A DNA stretch of 64,000 nucleotides, taken from the NCBI GenBank assembly GCA_015039315.1, contig WIDE01000004.1, forward strand, positions 239,936 through 303,935, read 5' to 3'. The notes below the pieces were generated by a model, which saw only the letters and a list, made by a program, of their open reading frames with translations, was not told where the DNA came from and ran no database searches. Each line of letters begins with the position of its first letter. Position 1 is the first letter of the stretch. The DNA comes from Clavulina sp. PMI_390. Taxonomy: Eukaryota; Basidiomycota; Agaricomycetes; Cantharellales; Hydnaceae. A program made the position numbers and the translations under genes. Positions 32,166 to 44,106 of this stretch are shown here, piece after piece.

Positions 32166-35100
32166 ATGGAGCATGCAGATCATCCTCATGCTCCACTGCG
32201 CTCGCCTTCGTTGGGCCCAGAACACAGTCTTAGCCCACATGAGATCGAAAAGTTTATCAGCCTATTTAGGCGAGTTGCCTCGCACAGTATGCACGGCTCG
32301 TTTCATGAGGATGTTACAACACCGGGTAGCGGTGGAGGCAGCTATTTCGGGGGTGCTTGGACCGCTGCCCCCGAGCCAACACTCGATGGTTCGCCGCAGT
32401 CCACCCCATTGTCACTCCATTGAGTACGAAGCTGACAAAGCCGTATGCACAGATGACAATGTCGAATCGAATGTAGAAGATTTTCAGATGTTTGAGCAGT
32501 ACGTGAGGCATCGGGAGCTCGAGCGCGCTTCACCTAATCAGATATTTATCCTCTTTCCTGTTGGCTTATTTGTCCCTTTAGGCGACTGAAGACACTCGAT
32601 CAAGAACTTCTCAGCTTTATCAACGCCGTAAGACATCTGGGGTCTAGTATTGGGCTCACCCGTTCCGCTGAAGAGATTCGGAAACGGCTGGAGAACCTCC
32701 GAGAGATCTTTCGGGGTAATCTCGACCGGCTACACAACGGTCGCGCGGACGAATTCTTAGAGAGCGAGTTTCATGAACCGGGAACTAGAGCAAGGGCGGG
32801 AACCTTTCCCCCAACCAGCCAACGACGGCGGCCTTGGCGACGAAAGACAGCTCATGTATCGCATGTGGAATCTGGGATAGATTATCTCCCAGCTATACTC
32901 AAGGACTTGGCGGACGAGCTGAAGTCGTTCAAAAATGTATGGCCCAATAATCCAAGAACTTGGCTCTTCTTGTTCTGTCTAACTCATTTGGTGGTAGTAT
33001 ATTGATGAAATCGCGGATTTCAGCGACGAGGCGGTGGGATCCTCGCTGGAAAAATTTGCATCTGACCTTTGCTACTGGTCGTGTAATCTTGACCATGATC
33101 ATAAAGGTATGTCCATCAAAACCTCTTTATTTAGCTACCCTAATGCCCGTGTGCCAGAGCGACTATGGGAGCAGGAAGTACGTCAATATATCCATGAGAT
33201 GGCTGATGAGATGGGNNNNNNNNNNNNNNNNNNNNNNNNNNNNNNNNNNNNNNNNNNNNNNNNNNNNNNNNNNNNNNNNNNNNNNNNNNNNNNNNNNNNN
33301 NNNNNNNNNNNNNNNNNNNNNNNNNNNNNNNNNNNNNNNNNNNNNNNNNNNNNNNNNNNNNNNNNNNNNNNNNNNNNNNNNNNNNNNNNNNNNNNNNNNN
33401 NNNNNNNNNNNNNNNNNNNNNNNNNNNNNNNNNNNNNNNNNNNNNNNNNNNNNNNNNNNNNNNNNNNNNNNNNNNNNNNNNNNNNNNNNNNNNNNNNNNN
33501 NNNNNNNNNNNNNNNNNNNNNNNNNNNNNNNNNNNNNNNNNNNNNNNNNNNNNNNNNNNNNNNNNNNNNNNNNNNNNNNNNNNNNNNNNNNNNNNNNNNN
33601 NNNNNNNNNNNNNNNNNNNNNNNNNNNNNNNNNNNNNNNNNNNNNNNNNNNNNNNNNNNNNNNNNNNNNNNNNNNNNNNNNNNNNNNNNNNNNNNNNNNN
33701 NNNNNNNNNNNNNNNNNNNNNNNNNNNNNNNNNNNNNNNNNNNNNNNNNNNNNNNNNNNNNNNNNNNNNNNNNNNNNNNNNNNNNNNNNNNNNNNNNNNN
33801 NNNNNNNNNNNNNNNNNNNNNNNNNNNNNNNNNNNNNNNNNNNNNNNNNNNNNNNNNNNNNNNNNNNNNNNNNNNNNNNNNNNNNNNNNNNNNNNNNNNN
33901 NNNNNNNNNNNNNNNNNNNNNNNNNNNNNNNNNNNNNNNNNNNNNNNNNNNNNNNNNNNNNNNNNNNNNNNNNNNNNNNNNNNNNNNNNNNNNNNNNNNN
34001 NNNNNNNNNNNNNNNNNNNNNNGCAATGGGGATACCGAATCTCCTGACTATGTTATTTCACCCTCCTTCGACCTCTTGGAGAAGCCGACTGCTTCGTTCT
34101 GTCGGTTCGATTCGAACGCCTAGCTGGATGATATCAATTTTCCATCCGCGTGCCTCAGGAGAACACTCTCTACCAGCAGTCCACCCAATGTCATCATCGC
34201 TGGCCATCCGTATCCCCGTAGGCACCCCTCCCAGGGTAGCTTCACCAACGCCTACTGTTTTCAACGCCAGTCAGTCCTCATTCCACACCGCCATCCCGGA
34301 CTCTCCCACTACACTGACGAGGGAGAGGGGGTATTCGGTCACTCCATCAATACTTTTAGCACCGCCAGGGCATCCACCTCGCCAATCACCCTCCCGCCCT
34401 ACCTTCCGGGATGTTGCCAGTTCCGTCATGTTGATGACTCGGACAGCTGCCCTCCTTGCTAGCAACACGAATGGACCCTCGGCTGACTCGCCACCAAGGG
34501 TTAAGACACCCACCCCTTCAGTTCATGAGCATGATGATGAAGTATCAGCCGTTGTTGCTATTCGACAAGGGCTGGCCGAAATAGCCTCGTTACTTCGTCA
34601 AGTACGAGTCGTGCGAAATCCCAAGTCCCATACAGCATACGTTGGTCATCTCCAGTTCTCTGTCGACGGACAGTTCCTCGCTACGTGCAGCTGGGATCGC
34701 TCTATCATTGTGTGGCAGACTTCCCCCTTCAAGGTCCACCGAGTGCTGAGGCATCGCCACAAGGATGAATTGATTCGGCCTTTCTTGCTCTCCTGGTCAC
34801 GGGATGGCACTCTATTGTCTCGCGCTACTCGAACTGTGCAAGTATGGAATATAGCGGTGTGTTCTTCGCAGCTGGTCGGTTCCAAAAAAAATTTCTGATA
34901 TCCTGTTTGCTTCGTCCGAAGGAGTCACGCTGTGTCGTGGTGGAGCGGCCCAACGAGGTGAAATTTGTCAAATGGATGCCGCTTCGTTACGGGTTCCTTT
35001 CCATAGAAGATGACGGGAAGGTGTACGTCGTGGTACGTTGGCAACTGTCCACTGCATGTCCTTTGCTGACAATACCGGTAGACTTTATCTGAACCAGAGG

Positions 35101-36148
35101 GCGATCAACAAATTGAGGAGCTAGATCTCGATCGCCTGCGAGTACACTCAGCTACAGTGACCCAAGATGAGCATTGGTATGGTCTGTTTTCTACGAAACT
35201 CCTAAACTTCTGTTGAGGTTTCTACCTGTCTTTAGGCTGCTTGCTGTGGGGACCCTTCTGGAAGGTAAAGGTAGTATCCGACCTATGCAATCTCGTCCAG
35301 AAAGGCGGCTCATTGGTGTGTAATTTGCGACTTCCATCACCAGAGAACCTACTAATTGTTGGGCTTGCTAGTTTTCAACCTCCGTACGAGAGTGGTCGAG
35401 AGGTGACTCGGGATGCTATGAAATCAATTATAGACCCTTTCTAATAGTATCTCAGACAGATTCCTATGTTCTCCTCCGTTTGCGATATCTCGCTCTCCCC
35501 TGACGAATCTCACGCACTGATTAGCTTTGATGACGGGGTATGCCCTCCTATCAATAGCGCAAAACGTACCACTGATCCCGCTACTCTTCACTGTAGACTC
35601 CTCCCAGACTCTATGACTGCCTTCCTGAGCGGCCAGTTGGGGTACCTTTCAGGCTTAAGTCTGTTCGTACCTTCCTTGCTCCGGAATCGCAATCTAAGCC
35701 AGCGGGGCCTTGCACTTTTGGACACGTCTGCGACCTCTCTGGGAAGCGGCACCAAGTTATCTGCTCAACAAGCAAAGGTGAGAAGCTCGTTCCCTGTCCG
35801 AACTATTGTGCTGAGCCTACTTCAGATGGCGAGATCACCATCTGGAATATGCAAAATGGAGCTATCCTCCACTCTTTCCGAATAACCCGCAGTCGACGCC
35901 ACACAACACATTCAAGCTCATTTGTTGGGGTATCTTGGAACTTTAATCCCCCAGCACATACTCCCTTCGTGGGTGTTAATCCAAGCCTATCCAACCGCCC
36001 ACGCTAATTGATTAATTCGTAGATGTTTGCCACAGCTGACCTAGATGGCGGAGTTACTCTCATGGACGCTACGTTGCCGTCGCTTTCTCCTGTAGCAGGG
36101 AGTTCCTTGTCTACTCTCGCATATGTGGAACCACCTCGTCCTCTATGA
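32166..36148 (+). CDS. WD40-repeat protein, interrupted by an assembly gap
   Basis: The proposed start at 32166 reads MEHADHPHAPLRSPSLG, then LSPHEIEKFISLFRRVA. The next exon is helical (LKTLDQELLSFINAVRHLG, AEEIRKRLENLREIF), then DYLPAILKDLADELKSF and IDEIADFSDEAVGSSLEKF, running into the N run at 33216. After the gap a Ser/Pro-rich stretch leads to beta-propeller blades: LQFSVDGQFLATCSWDRSII, LLSWSRDGTLLSRATRTVQV, VKFVKWMP, CDISLSPDESHALISFDDG, DGEITIWNMQNGAILHSF and FATADLDGGVTLMDAT. The end is EPPRPL-stop. WD40 propellers are protein-binding scaffolds. Because 807 bp are missing, the two halves could belong to two genes. The tail frame needs several short introns. Confidence 0.6.
33216..34022. 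other. Assembly gap (807 N)
   Basis: The run of undetermined bases extends from 33216 to 34022. Open frames reported across it are meaningless. Confidence 0.99.
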
Positions 36149-36996
36149 TTAACAGGGAGCTTCTCCCTGTCGGCCACGTGGCTCTGGATCGCATACCTCC
36201 TCTCGATGCTTTTAACGTTTTTCGAATCTAGATTTGGTGCCTACTGTTAATGCGCTGATGGTTGCATATATAACATCCAGATTCCGGCCATGAGCAGTTA
36301 GATCTCTGGCGCCAAAGAATCCCCTATCATGAACACTCCCATATCAACTACGCTGATGGGTACAGCCCGCAAGCGCTTCTAGCTTAGATGCTAATGACTA
36401 CCAAGATGTCGGCCACGTGCAACAAAGGAGCTACTGAACCTCCTAAAATGTCCATGGGAATTAGTCTACTTGAACAATCGCAATTCAGTGGTTCTGAACC
36501 ACATTTCCTATGTATTCGAGTTATTCAGTGCATAAATTCCGTACTTCTCCTATGACCATTTTTGCCATACGTGATTGAGGTTTGAAGCGAATCGGGCCCA
36601 CCGCGGGTGCTGTTAGCCATGTTACGGAGAAAGATGACAGCCCTCAAATAGCGTGACAGGGTCTATTCAATCATGCACGGGAATGCAATGACTGCCAATG
36701 AGGCACAATCATTTTCAGCCGTATTGCATGGAGGGCCGAAGTGCTTCCACGCTAAGCTCGCGCGTTTGTGGTACGGAAGAGACGCTCGAAGCAGCGTAAC
36801 TCATCTAGTTGGTTCAAACACGATAGCGCGGAGAGATCCCGCCATACCGTTCTATTTCAACGAGTGGAAGACGACCAAATAGAACTGGGTTGGCTAGATA
36901 TTTATCAAGCAACCCTTGACGCAGGGGGTAGATCTGCTTGTTTGTCTCTCCGCCCCCTCCCTTGCTCTCTCTCGTCAAAGTAAAACCCCAGCACCT
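36149..36996. other. Intergenic stretch
   Basis: About 850 bp between the WD40 gene and the C2H2 gene. No supported exon, RNA gene or repeat. Confidence 0.4.
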
Positions 36997-37826
36997 ATGG
37001 ATATTGTTCAGCTCCTCAATCCGTTAGTGCCTTCCGGGTCATCGTAAGTTATTGTATCCTATCTAAATCCTCTATTTTTATCTGACCCTTGGAGGCAATT
37101 ATATTCCCTGCTCTAGAAGGGATGGTCATTTGACGCTGCCCTCCGTCTGGGACGAGGTCCACGAGAAGGTAAACTCTTTATTATACGTGCTCCATCGTCA
37201 TCATTCCAACAACAGTCAATTGTCTACTACACCCATTACATCATATCAGAACGTTCATGAGATTCCTGCCCCAGCATGGCGCCTGGACAGAGGGCCCATC
37301 GACTCACAACATCGGGACGACAAGCATCTCCACAAGAAACACGCGGCGAAGCTGTACACGTGTACCAGCTGTTCCAAACCTTACACCTCAGTAAGTAGCA
37401 CGGGTATTGTGGCGACGAAAGGGGGAGAAGGTATCCTGAATTTCATTTCCACCAGCGAGAAGGCTTACAGCAGCACCTCTCCGAGCACAATGGTGATGGC
37501 CAACGTCCGAGACCTTTCAAATGCGAGGTTTGCGGGAAGCAGTGCTCTCAGGTGCAGTGGTCCGTAATATACAATAGACCCCGTCCTTAACGTTGGTTCA
37601 GAAGGGGAATTTGCGGACTCATGTGCGCACACATACAGGAGAGCGCCCTTTCGCATGCCGCTGGCCAGGATGTGGCTACTCATGTTCTCAGGTGTGTGCT
37701 GATATATTCCATAGGTTCAACCAAAGATAACTGTAACACCGTCCTGTACAGGGTACGAATCTTCGACGCCATGAAGTTCGTCATAACCATCATCATGGGA
37801 ACACCTCGACACAAAGACCTCAATAA
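36997..37826 (+). CDS. C2H2 zinc-finger protein (three fingers)
   Basis: Exons 36997-37043, 37117-37390, 37456-37551, 37602-37691 and 37752-37826 sum to 193 residues with all frames joining. The start is [14 protein letters not shown]. The fingers lie in the C-terminal half. The first is [20 protein letters not shown], with the second His after SE. The second is [20 protein letters not shown] and closes with RTHTGERPF, the classic linker. The third is [20 protein letters not shown], followed by HEVRH. The last His-rich tail (HNHHHG) ends at TAA. Introns fall inside each finger, at Ser or Gln just after the second Cys region. It is a nuclear DNA- or RNA-binding protein of unknown target. Confidence 0.85.
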
Positions 37827-38291
37827 CAGGGCAGTTTATTTGGCAGGAGAAGTCTTATCATCTACTAGATCGCGAGACTTTGGGTCAACTAGGTTCTGGT
37901 GAGGACAAGAGCTCGGAGCCGCTCAATACAGCAAGTTGACAAGATGTAGTTGAGGGATTGATGTGGCATTTGCATCGAAGCGGATACGCCCGAATCTTTT
38001 GTATTCATCTTGTAGCAGAGAATGACAAGATCACATAAAAAGATAATATCGAACAGCAGGAGAGCAATGCAAAGTACCAAGCCAATTCAAAAAAGCGTTA
38101 CGTGTCACGGGACTTCCCTTGTTTGCTGTCACTATAGTTTTGTGACACAAACTGAAAGGTCAGCCCCCAAGCGCCCCACGTACCATCCGTCAGTGTTTCC
38201 CGCTACAGCCAGCTCCACTCTCTCTGCGATATCTAAACATCCTTGTTATTTCGACCTTGCTAGATCACTCCCCCGGCACTAACCACCCACC
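37827..38291. promoter_or_regulatory. Promoter region of the uS7 gene
   Basis: This holds the 3' region of the C2H2 gene and the promoter of the ribosomal protein gene. No specific element is identified with confidence. Confidence 0.3.
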
Positions 38292-39196
38292 ATGGCTACT
38301 GTCCACACCCTGCCGGTAGATGTCTCGCGGAGCGCTGGTGACAGCGTCAAGCTCTTTGGGAAGTGGGAGACCCAAGAGTGGGTTTCTTCAATAACAACTG
38401 GCATATCACTGGATCGTTTCATCTGATTTCTGGCCATTTGTCTCTTATCAGTATTGAGGTCAAGGACATTTCGTTGACCGACTACATCCAAACCCGCCAT
38501 GCCGTCTACGTCCCCCACACCGCCGGCCGTTATGCCAAGAAGCAATTCAAGAAGGCGCAAATGCCCATTGTTGAGCGTCTTGTCGATAGGTGCGTTGGCC
38601 AAAATCCAACACCGATCTTACTTATTGTACGATCGATTCTCAAACAATCGTGCTAACCTTGTTTTCAATGTGCTTTCTCCAGCTTGATGATGAAGGGTCG
38701 CAACAACGGCAAGAAGCTGATGGCTGTCCGCATTGTCGCCCACGCATTTGAGATCATCCACCTCCTCACCGACCAAAACCCCATCCAAGTCCTCGTCGAC
38801 GCCATTGTCAACACTGGTCCCCGTGAAGACTCTACTCGTATTGGATCCCAGGGTACCGTTCGTCGCCAGGCTGTCGATGTTTCTCCTCTCCGACGAGTCA
38901 ACCAGGCTGTCTCTCTGATTACCATTGGTGTAAGCTGGCCTTTTTTCGATTGCTCCGAACAAGTGTATGAATCCATTTTCTCTCTCTAGACTCGCGAGAG
39001 TGCCTTCCGTAACGTGAAGTCGGTGGCAGAGTGCCTTGCTGATGAGCTGATCAACGCAGCAAAGGGTTCTTCGAACTCATACGCTATCAAGGTATGATCC
39101 AATCCCTCCCTACGTCCTGCCGCATCCTCCTGATCCACAACATCTTGCCTATAGAAAAAGGATGAGCTTGAGCGTGTTGCCAAGTCCAACCGTTAA
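38292..39196 (+). CDS. RPS5: Cytosolic ribosomal protein uS7 (RPS5)
   Basis: This component of the 40S head binds 18S rRNA near the mRNA exit. Exons 38292-38377, 38452-38589, 38683-38929, 38990-39091 and 39155-39196 give 204 residues, the usual eukaryotic length. The start codon sits in a strong context (ccaccATGG). Signatures are [105 protein letters not shown] and the C-terminal [14 protein letters not shown]. All are intact and canonical. Confidence 0.97.
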
Positions 39197-39392
39197 TTAT
39201 CGGTTTCTGTGTTCTTGGCTTCCTTTGCTTTCCACCCATTTGATGTGCAACATGATCATTATGCCACTATGCGATTTCGTTGCTCTCATGCACAAAACAT
39301 CATCCTATTCTGACTACATACTCTCTCATCGAGTGATAAGATTACAGCCTGAAAATAAGCTTGGTGAATGCAATAGTCTGCCCCCGCGATAA

Positions 39393-40584
39393 CTATAATC
39401 TACTAAGGGCATATGCCGCAGCTTCTTGAGCGGGAGACACCAGCTGATACGGTGTCAGCATGCTGTCCACTGTGTCTTTCATCATCGCGGTCTGTGAAAG
39501 GTTGGACTCATTAGTCCATAAGACCCCAAGGCGAGAATGTCGTCAATACCTTATTTATCCCCCACACCCCTGTTCTTGCAAGATCTGCACGTTCGAGGGC
39601 TAGCTGCCGTGCCGCTTCGATCGCAGCCCCCCCATTCTCAGCCATCACATCGACGACACCGAGGTCATGCATTTCCTTCGCTTTGAACTTTCTTCCTTCT
39701 AAAGGAATACTCCGTTTGAGTAGTACTGAGGGTAGTTTACACTGTAGAATGGCCGAGAAGATCGACCCGAGCGAAGTCCCTGCAAAAATCTGTTCAGAGT
39801 GACAAAGTGTTCAGGCGAGGATTGTGTGAAAGTATGAGGCGAATGGACTGGACTCACCTCCCCCATACCGCACCAACCGTTCGAGGTTTGCATTATGCGA
39901 TAATCGCAACATAAAGCAAGGGCGAAGCCAGCGCCAAATGTGTGCCCGTTTAGAGCAGCAATAGTGGGCACTGAATTACGTGAAGCTGAGCTTGAGCGCG
40001 CGCATTCATATGTTAAGAATCGGAGACATACTTGGGAAAGTGAGAAGACGAACAAGGGCGGGGGCGAATGAAGCTATGTAGGGGTAGAGTTTGGATAGTT
40101 CAGCCCGACAATAGGATCTGCAATAGTCGCGACCAATGAGGATCAAACGTACAATCGAGAATGCTTGGGTTGTCAAGTATTGTTTGGATATCGCCCCCTA
40201 TTGAACGAATCACTGTCAAGTAGCCTGTTTTTGTGTCAAAAACGTAGTATGAGTCATGGACTTTCCTGCAGAGAAATATTGTTCTTGATCACGCTTCCCA
40301 CTGATCACTAGTGCGCCTGGACCACCCGATGCCACTCCGTGTTGTGATCTCCAATCTCGCTCGACAATGTTGAGAGCCTTCAGAAGGCACACAGTCATAA
40401 AGAAAGGGGTCAGGATATTCTTTGGGCCATTGTGCATCTCGAGTTCCCATAAGTGAGGATGTGGGTGGTGCAGGGTGGCGAGTGGTGTGGTGAGCAGCGA
40501 AGAATCGACGCCCTTGAGGCCCACCGAGTCCTGCGACGGAGGCAGCGGGAGACTAATGGGATACTTCATAGTAGGCGTAGACAT
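39393..40584 (-). CDS. Enoyl-CoA hydratase/isomerase, probably peroxisomal
   Basis: This is a paralogue of the gene at 16703-17797 with the same layout. The start at 40584 is MSTPTMKYPISLPLPP; an in-frame ATG five codons later (MKYPIS) is an alternative. Motifs are LATLHHPHPHLWELEMHNGP, ALVISGKRDQEQYFSAG, LVRLLTFP, TIAALNGHTFGAGFALALCC, DYRIM, a glutamate in GMGEIFAGTSL, then GRKFKAKEMHDLGVVD and LARTGVWGINK. The last exon ends AAAYALSRL, and SRL is a canonical type-1 peroxisomal targeting tripeptide. That points to beta-oxidation in peroxisomes. A weak donor after SAG (GTCCAT) is a soft spot in the model. The promoter holds a 64-bp tandem repeat. Confidence 0.82.
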
Positions 40585-40652
40585 CGTTCGCGAGGGCTTC
40601 TGAGAGTACAGTAAGGAAGTGATGAACGGTCTAGGAGGGCCGGGAGAAGTTT

Positions 40653-40780
40653 CCGCGAAGCCCGGCCCTTGGAATTGATGAAGCGAGTTGGAGGCCACCA
40701 ATTCGCACATTCATTGCCGCGAAGCCCGGCCCTTGGAATTGATGAAGCGAGTTGGAGGCCACCAATTCGCACATTCATTG
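40653..40780. repeat. Perfect-looking 64-bp tandem duplication
   Basis: The two copies are 40653-40716 and 40717-40780, each starting ccgcgaagcccggcccttgg and ending cacattcattgc. They lie 69-196 bp upstream of the start codon of the minus-strand enoyl-CoA hydratase/isomerase gene, within its likely leader or core promoter. Confidence 0.9.
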
Positions 40781-41083
40781 CCCGCATTTGTCCTGCTCGA
40801 AAAAGGCAAGACAGAGGCATCGTTAGAGGGTACAAGTAGAGAACTGGGCCAAGGCTGTCATTGTGGTGGGATTCTGTTTGCCCAAGTCGAGTCATTGATC
40901 TGCGACTGACTTCTGCAGATCACCGCCATGGGACGGAATCTTTTATAGGAGAATGTATAGTATGTATGACGATTAGACACAAAATATAGTAGGAAAGCGA
41001 CAAAATGATGGAGGGAATGAAACTAGCAAGATGAGAGTATTAGAAATGAGTTGAGCGGGGGGCATTCGGTGTTGGGTGGACCT

Positions 41084-43161
41084 CTACGGGGGACTTTCAG
41101 GGTCAGATCCAAACGCAACCATACCAATCATCAGGCCTAGCGGGCCCATCATCTCGTATAGCTCGCCAGGGCTTGGTATGGGAGGGGCTTCACTAGCAGC
41201 ACCTAGCGCTAGCGCGCCATTCACATTCGCCTCGGTAGCAGTAGCTGCACTTTCTGCGGTAGCACCATCAGCGTGTGGGCCTGGAGGAGGGGGAGCCTCA
41301 GTTCCGGGAGCATGCGTGTGAGTGCCTTCTGGTCCACTGTTCGCTGCTGGTGCAGGGGATGGACGCTTGCTGTAGCACGAGCACTTCCAGCATTCAATCT
41401 TCTTCACGAGGCTCTTCATGGCAGGCAGGTGCTGGGCGAGGCATCGCGATAGCTTGAGGTATTCCAGGGCGGGCTTTTCAGCATACCGAGTCTGAACAAG
41501 CTTGAGCACGTCGTCCGGATATCCGTGTGACTCAAGGAAGCAGGTACAATGGTATTGTGTCGAGCTAAAAAGCGGTATGCAAGGTCGCCCATTTGTGAGC
41601 TTGATTTCGAGATGGGTGAGCTTTGGGAGATGAACCACCACTGAAGGGGGATAGGGTAGATCGTCAGATTCTGGGGCCAATGATAAAGTTTCAGGATGGG
41701 TGTGTGGAGTCAGACATCTGATGATGCGGATGATGGTTGAGTGTGGCCCGTGAATTGAAAGCAGCCTGAGATTCGTCAGGCTATCCAGCTATACAGGCAA
41801 TAATCAGAGGTGTATCCAAGGAGGTATGAAGAGATGCTCACCGCTCCCATGAAACTCATGCAGCAAGACGCGCTCTCCCAGATTTCCGCAAAAGGGATAT
41901 CAAACAATGGGGTATTGTGATACCGGTCCGCCTGCAGTGAGTCACTCTCGAAAGGTGGGAAGACGATCCTCAACTCTCGCAAGGCGATGGACACTCCTTC
42001 AGGGATTGCGGTAAAGAATTCGTGTGAGCTGAACCAGTTGCAGTCAAGCTGTGCAGTCTGCAAATCATGCGGCAATTCAGTCTCGACGTCGTCAAACTCC
42101 TCATTACCAGGATCGTCATCGTGAGGTCCGGGGTCTCGGATTGCCGACATGACTATATGTGCAAGATTGCTCATCTGATGCATGGTACGGATGAGGTAGG
42201 GGACGTGGACGGTGGATTGGCGGACCTCCAGCATCGAAGCATTACACCGCCACGGTATGTCGAGGCGGACAAATTCCAGAGTCGATAGAGTGAGCCGCCT
42301 CAAACGCGGCATCTGTTCAATTCCAACGGGGAGAGGGAGCGAGTAAAAGTTGTTCATCCGATAGGGCGATGTGGCACCGGCATTGCTTTTAGTTGACGGG
42401 TTCACATGCTCAAGGGTGAGGTGGGTGAGGTTTGGGAGTGCATATTCTTTGCCCAATGCAAGGGTTTGGAGGACAGAGTGAGGGGTGGCATGGTTGATGC
42501 TTAATTTGGAGATTTTCGCGCGTAACGACGCGGTTGACATCCAATTAGGTGTGGCGGAGTTTGTGATCGTCAGCTGAGAGCCAAGCGGTGCGCGTTGGAG
42601 CAACCGCGTAAGGTCGTTCAGATTCGCGACGTTGCCTTTGAGCTGGTTCCAGAACACCTTCATACTGGAGGTGCTACTGCTCCAATACCGGCATACGAGA
42701 GGAAAAACAGGGATGGCCTTTTCCTTCTTACCCTCGCACGCGAGCATGAAGATGTCTTGGAGGAGCTCGATGGGGAGGCTACCAATAGGGCAAATGGCGT
42801 TAAAATGATCCGCAGAGAGACTCTTCAGCCGCTGGCGCTGTGCGGTGATTCTGCTCTCGATTGAGGCGAGGATCTTGGCATGGGCTTCGTACTTGGACGC
42901 GATGTCGCGAAGCTGTTCCGCGCGTTTCGCGCGATGAGAGCCCTTTGTAGGGTACAGCATCACCGAAGGAACATAGGCGTTTTCCACGGCCTCGATCTGC
43001 TTCATGACGCGGTCTGACGTCGCGTCCAGGATATCAAGTGAAACCACGATACTTTCGAGCTGCATCCACGTTTTGTCCTTGTCGATGTTGTATGGCGAGG
43101 GTTAGCACTCTCAGAATTCAATTCACTAGGCGCCATGGCTTACTGTCGCTGTCGGCGCCAT
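41084..43161 (-). CDS. F-box-like protein with leucine-rich C-terminal region
   Basis: Such fungal proteins recruit substrates to SCF ubiquitin ligases. A short first exon at 43161 (MAPTAT) splices to DKTWMQLESIVVSLDILDA. A helical coiled-coil-like part follows (AKRAEQLRDIASKYEAHAKI, SRITAQRQRLKSL), then the F-box core ICPIGSLPIELLQDIFMLAC and FPLVCRYWSSS. The rest holds LRR-like strands (LPNLTHLTLEHVNP, MPRLRRLTLSTLEFVRLDIP, ALRELRIVFP) through one intron near 41840-41770 to the last exon. The C-terminal tail is Ala/Pro/Gly-rich with CWKCSC. The family is heavily expanded in Agaricomycetes, and the substrate is unknown. The divergent neighbour is the EMI1-like gene. Confidence 0.72.
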
Positions 43162-43277
43162 GTTGAGCTAGACGCGACTTGGGCAAACCACTTTTGAACG
43201 TTTGAGTTACGGGCCAGAGCAAAGACGGTTCTCGGTCACGTGACTCAGACGCCTCAGAGTCTGCTCGTCCGAGTTCC
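43162..43277. promoter_or_regulatory. Short bidirectional promoter, F-box gene / EMI1-like gene
   Basis: Only 116 bp separate the divergent start codons. No TATA box seen. A cacgtga motif (CACGTG-type E-box) occurs at about 43238, inside this spacer. Confidence 0.45.
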
Positions 43278-43687
43278 ATGACCGCCAACACTTCACGCAG
43301 TTTTGACAAAGTAGTGCAACAGGAAGACGCACGTCTTGCAACACTGCATCCCACTGAGAAGGATATCCCAGGATGTCTGACGCTCTTTGACACGTTCATG
43401 CAATGCTATAGTGAGCTTGTCCCAATCCTAAAGCCGCGTACAGCACTCCTGATATAGATTCCTGTCCTTCTCGTTATAAAGTCGTAGGCAATCAAATTAG
43501 ATCATTATATCGCTATGGACATGGTTCCGACTGTTCGGATAAATGGAACGACGTCAAATTCTGCTTGAGCATGAAGTCTCTGGAAGGCGAAGAGCGACGT
43601 CGAGCATGGCTTCGTCATCGTGCCGAATGGTGGGCCCAACGCCGATTGAGCCGTAGTAGTGAAGACGTCTGGGATGTTAGAACGTGA
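43278..43687 (+). CDS. EMI1-like DUF3128 protein
   Basis: Exons 43278-43410 and 43488-43687 give 110 residues. The DUF3128 signature is clear after splicing: CLTLFDTFMQCY, then NQIRSLYRYGHGSDC, then WNDVKFCLSMK. That gives the conserved Cys-Tyr, Tyr-Arg-Tyr-Gly-x4-Cys and Phe-Cys positions. The yeast relative Emi1 affects early meiotic induction and sporulation. The spaced Cys pairs resemble twin-Cys proteins of the mitochondrial intermembrane space, but that location is inference. The C-terminus is Arg-rich (RRRAWLRHRAEWWAQRRLSR). The gene is small and easily missed. Confidence 0.8.
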
Positions 43688-44106
43688 GCTTCTTTAGTGC
43701 TTGTGACTGTGCCACACTTGCTCACAAAAGTATGAATCCTTCCTTATATGCATCCTCGATATCTTTTTGGTACTGCCCGTATCTTTTCGCGTACATAGAG
43801 AACCGCTGCCCCCTCTCCAGCGTCATTCTTCGTAATGACGAAGGTTTGGCTCATGAGCTTTAACCCCAAAGGGTGTTCAGATGCTGTTGTGTTGTAGAGC
43901 TATATATTCGTAATTTATTACTTCTCCTCTAACAAATCTACAACAAAATCCCATTTCGTCTCAATTTGCATGAAAAAAAGATTAATTGCTCGAAGTTCAG
44001 AGTCTTTTTGGGCTTATGAGTCAGGGCTGTCGTTCACGTGACCATTTGAACCCTCACGATCGCAAACTTTTGCTCCCTTTCGTCTTTGCCTGCTCGTGGC
44101 AAGTGC
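43688..44106. promoter_or_regulatory. Promoter region of the CPA1 gene
   Basis: This stretch lies between the EMI1-like stop and the attenuator uORF. A cacgtgacc motif occurs at about 44035. No exon is supported. Confidence 0.35.

Noticed and set aside
33034..34123. Long open frames spanning the N run
   Set aside because: They are created by undetermined bases and carry no sequence information.
41076..41321. Plus-strand Gly/Ala/Ser-rich frame
   Set aside because: It is antisense to the Ala/Pro-rich tail of the F-box gene.
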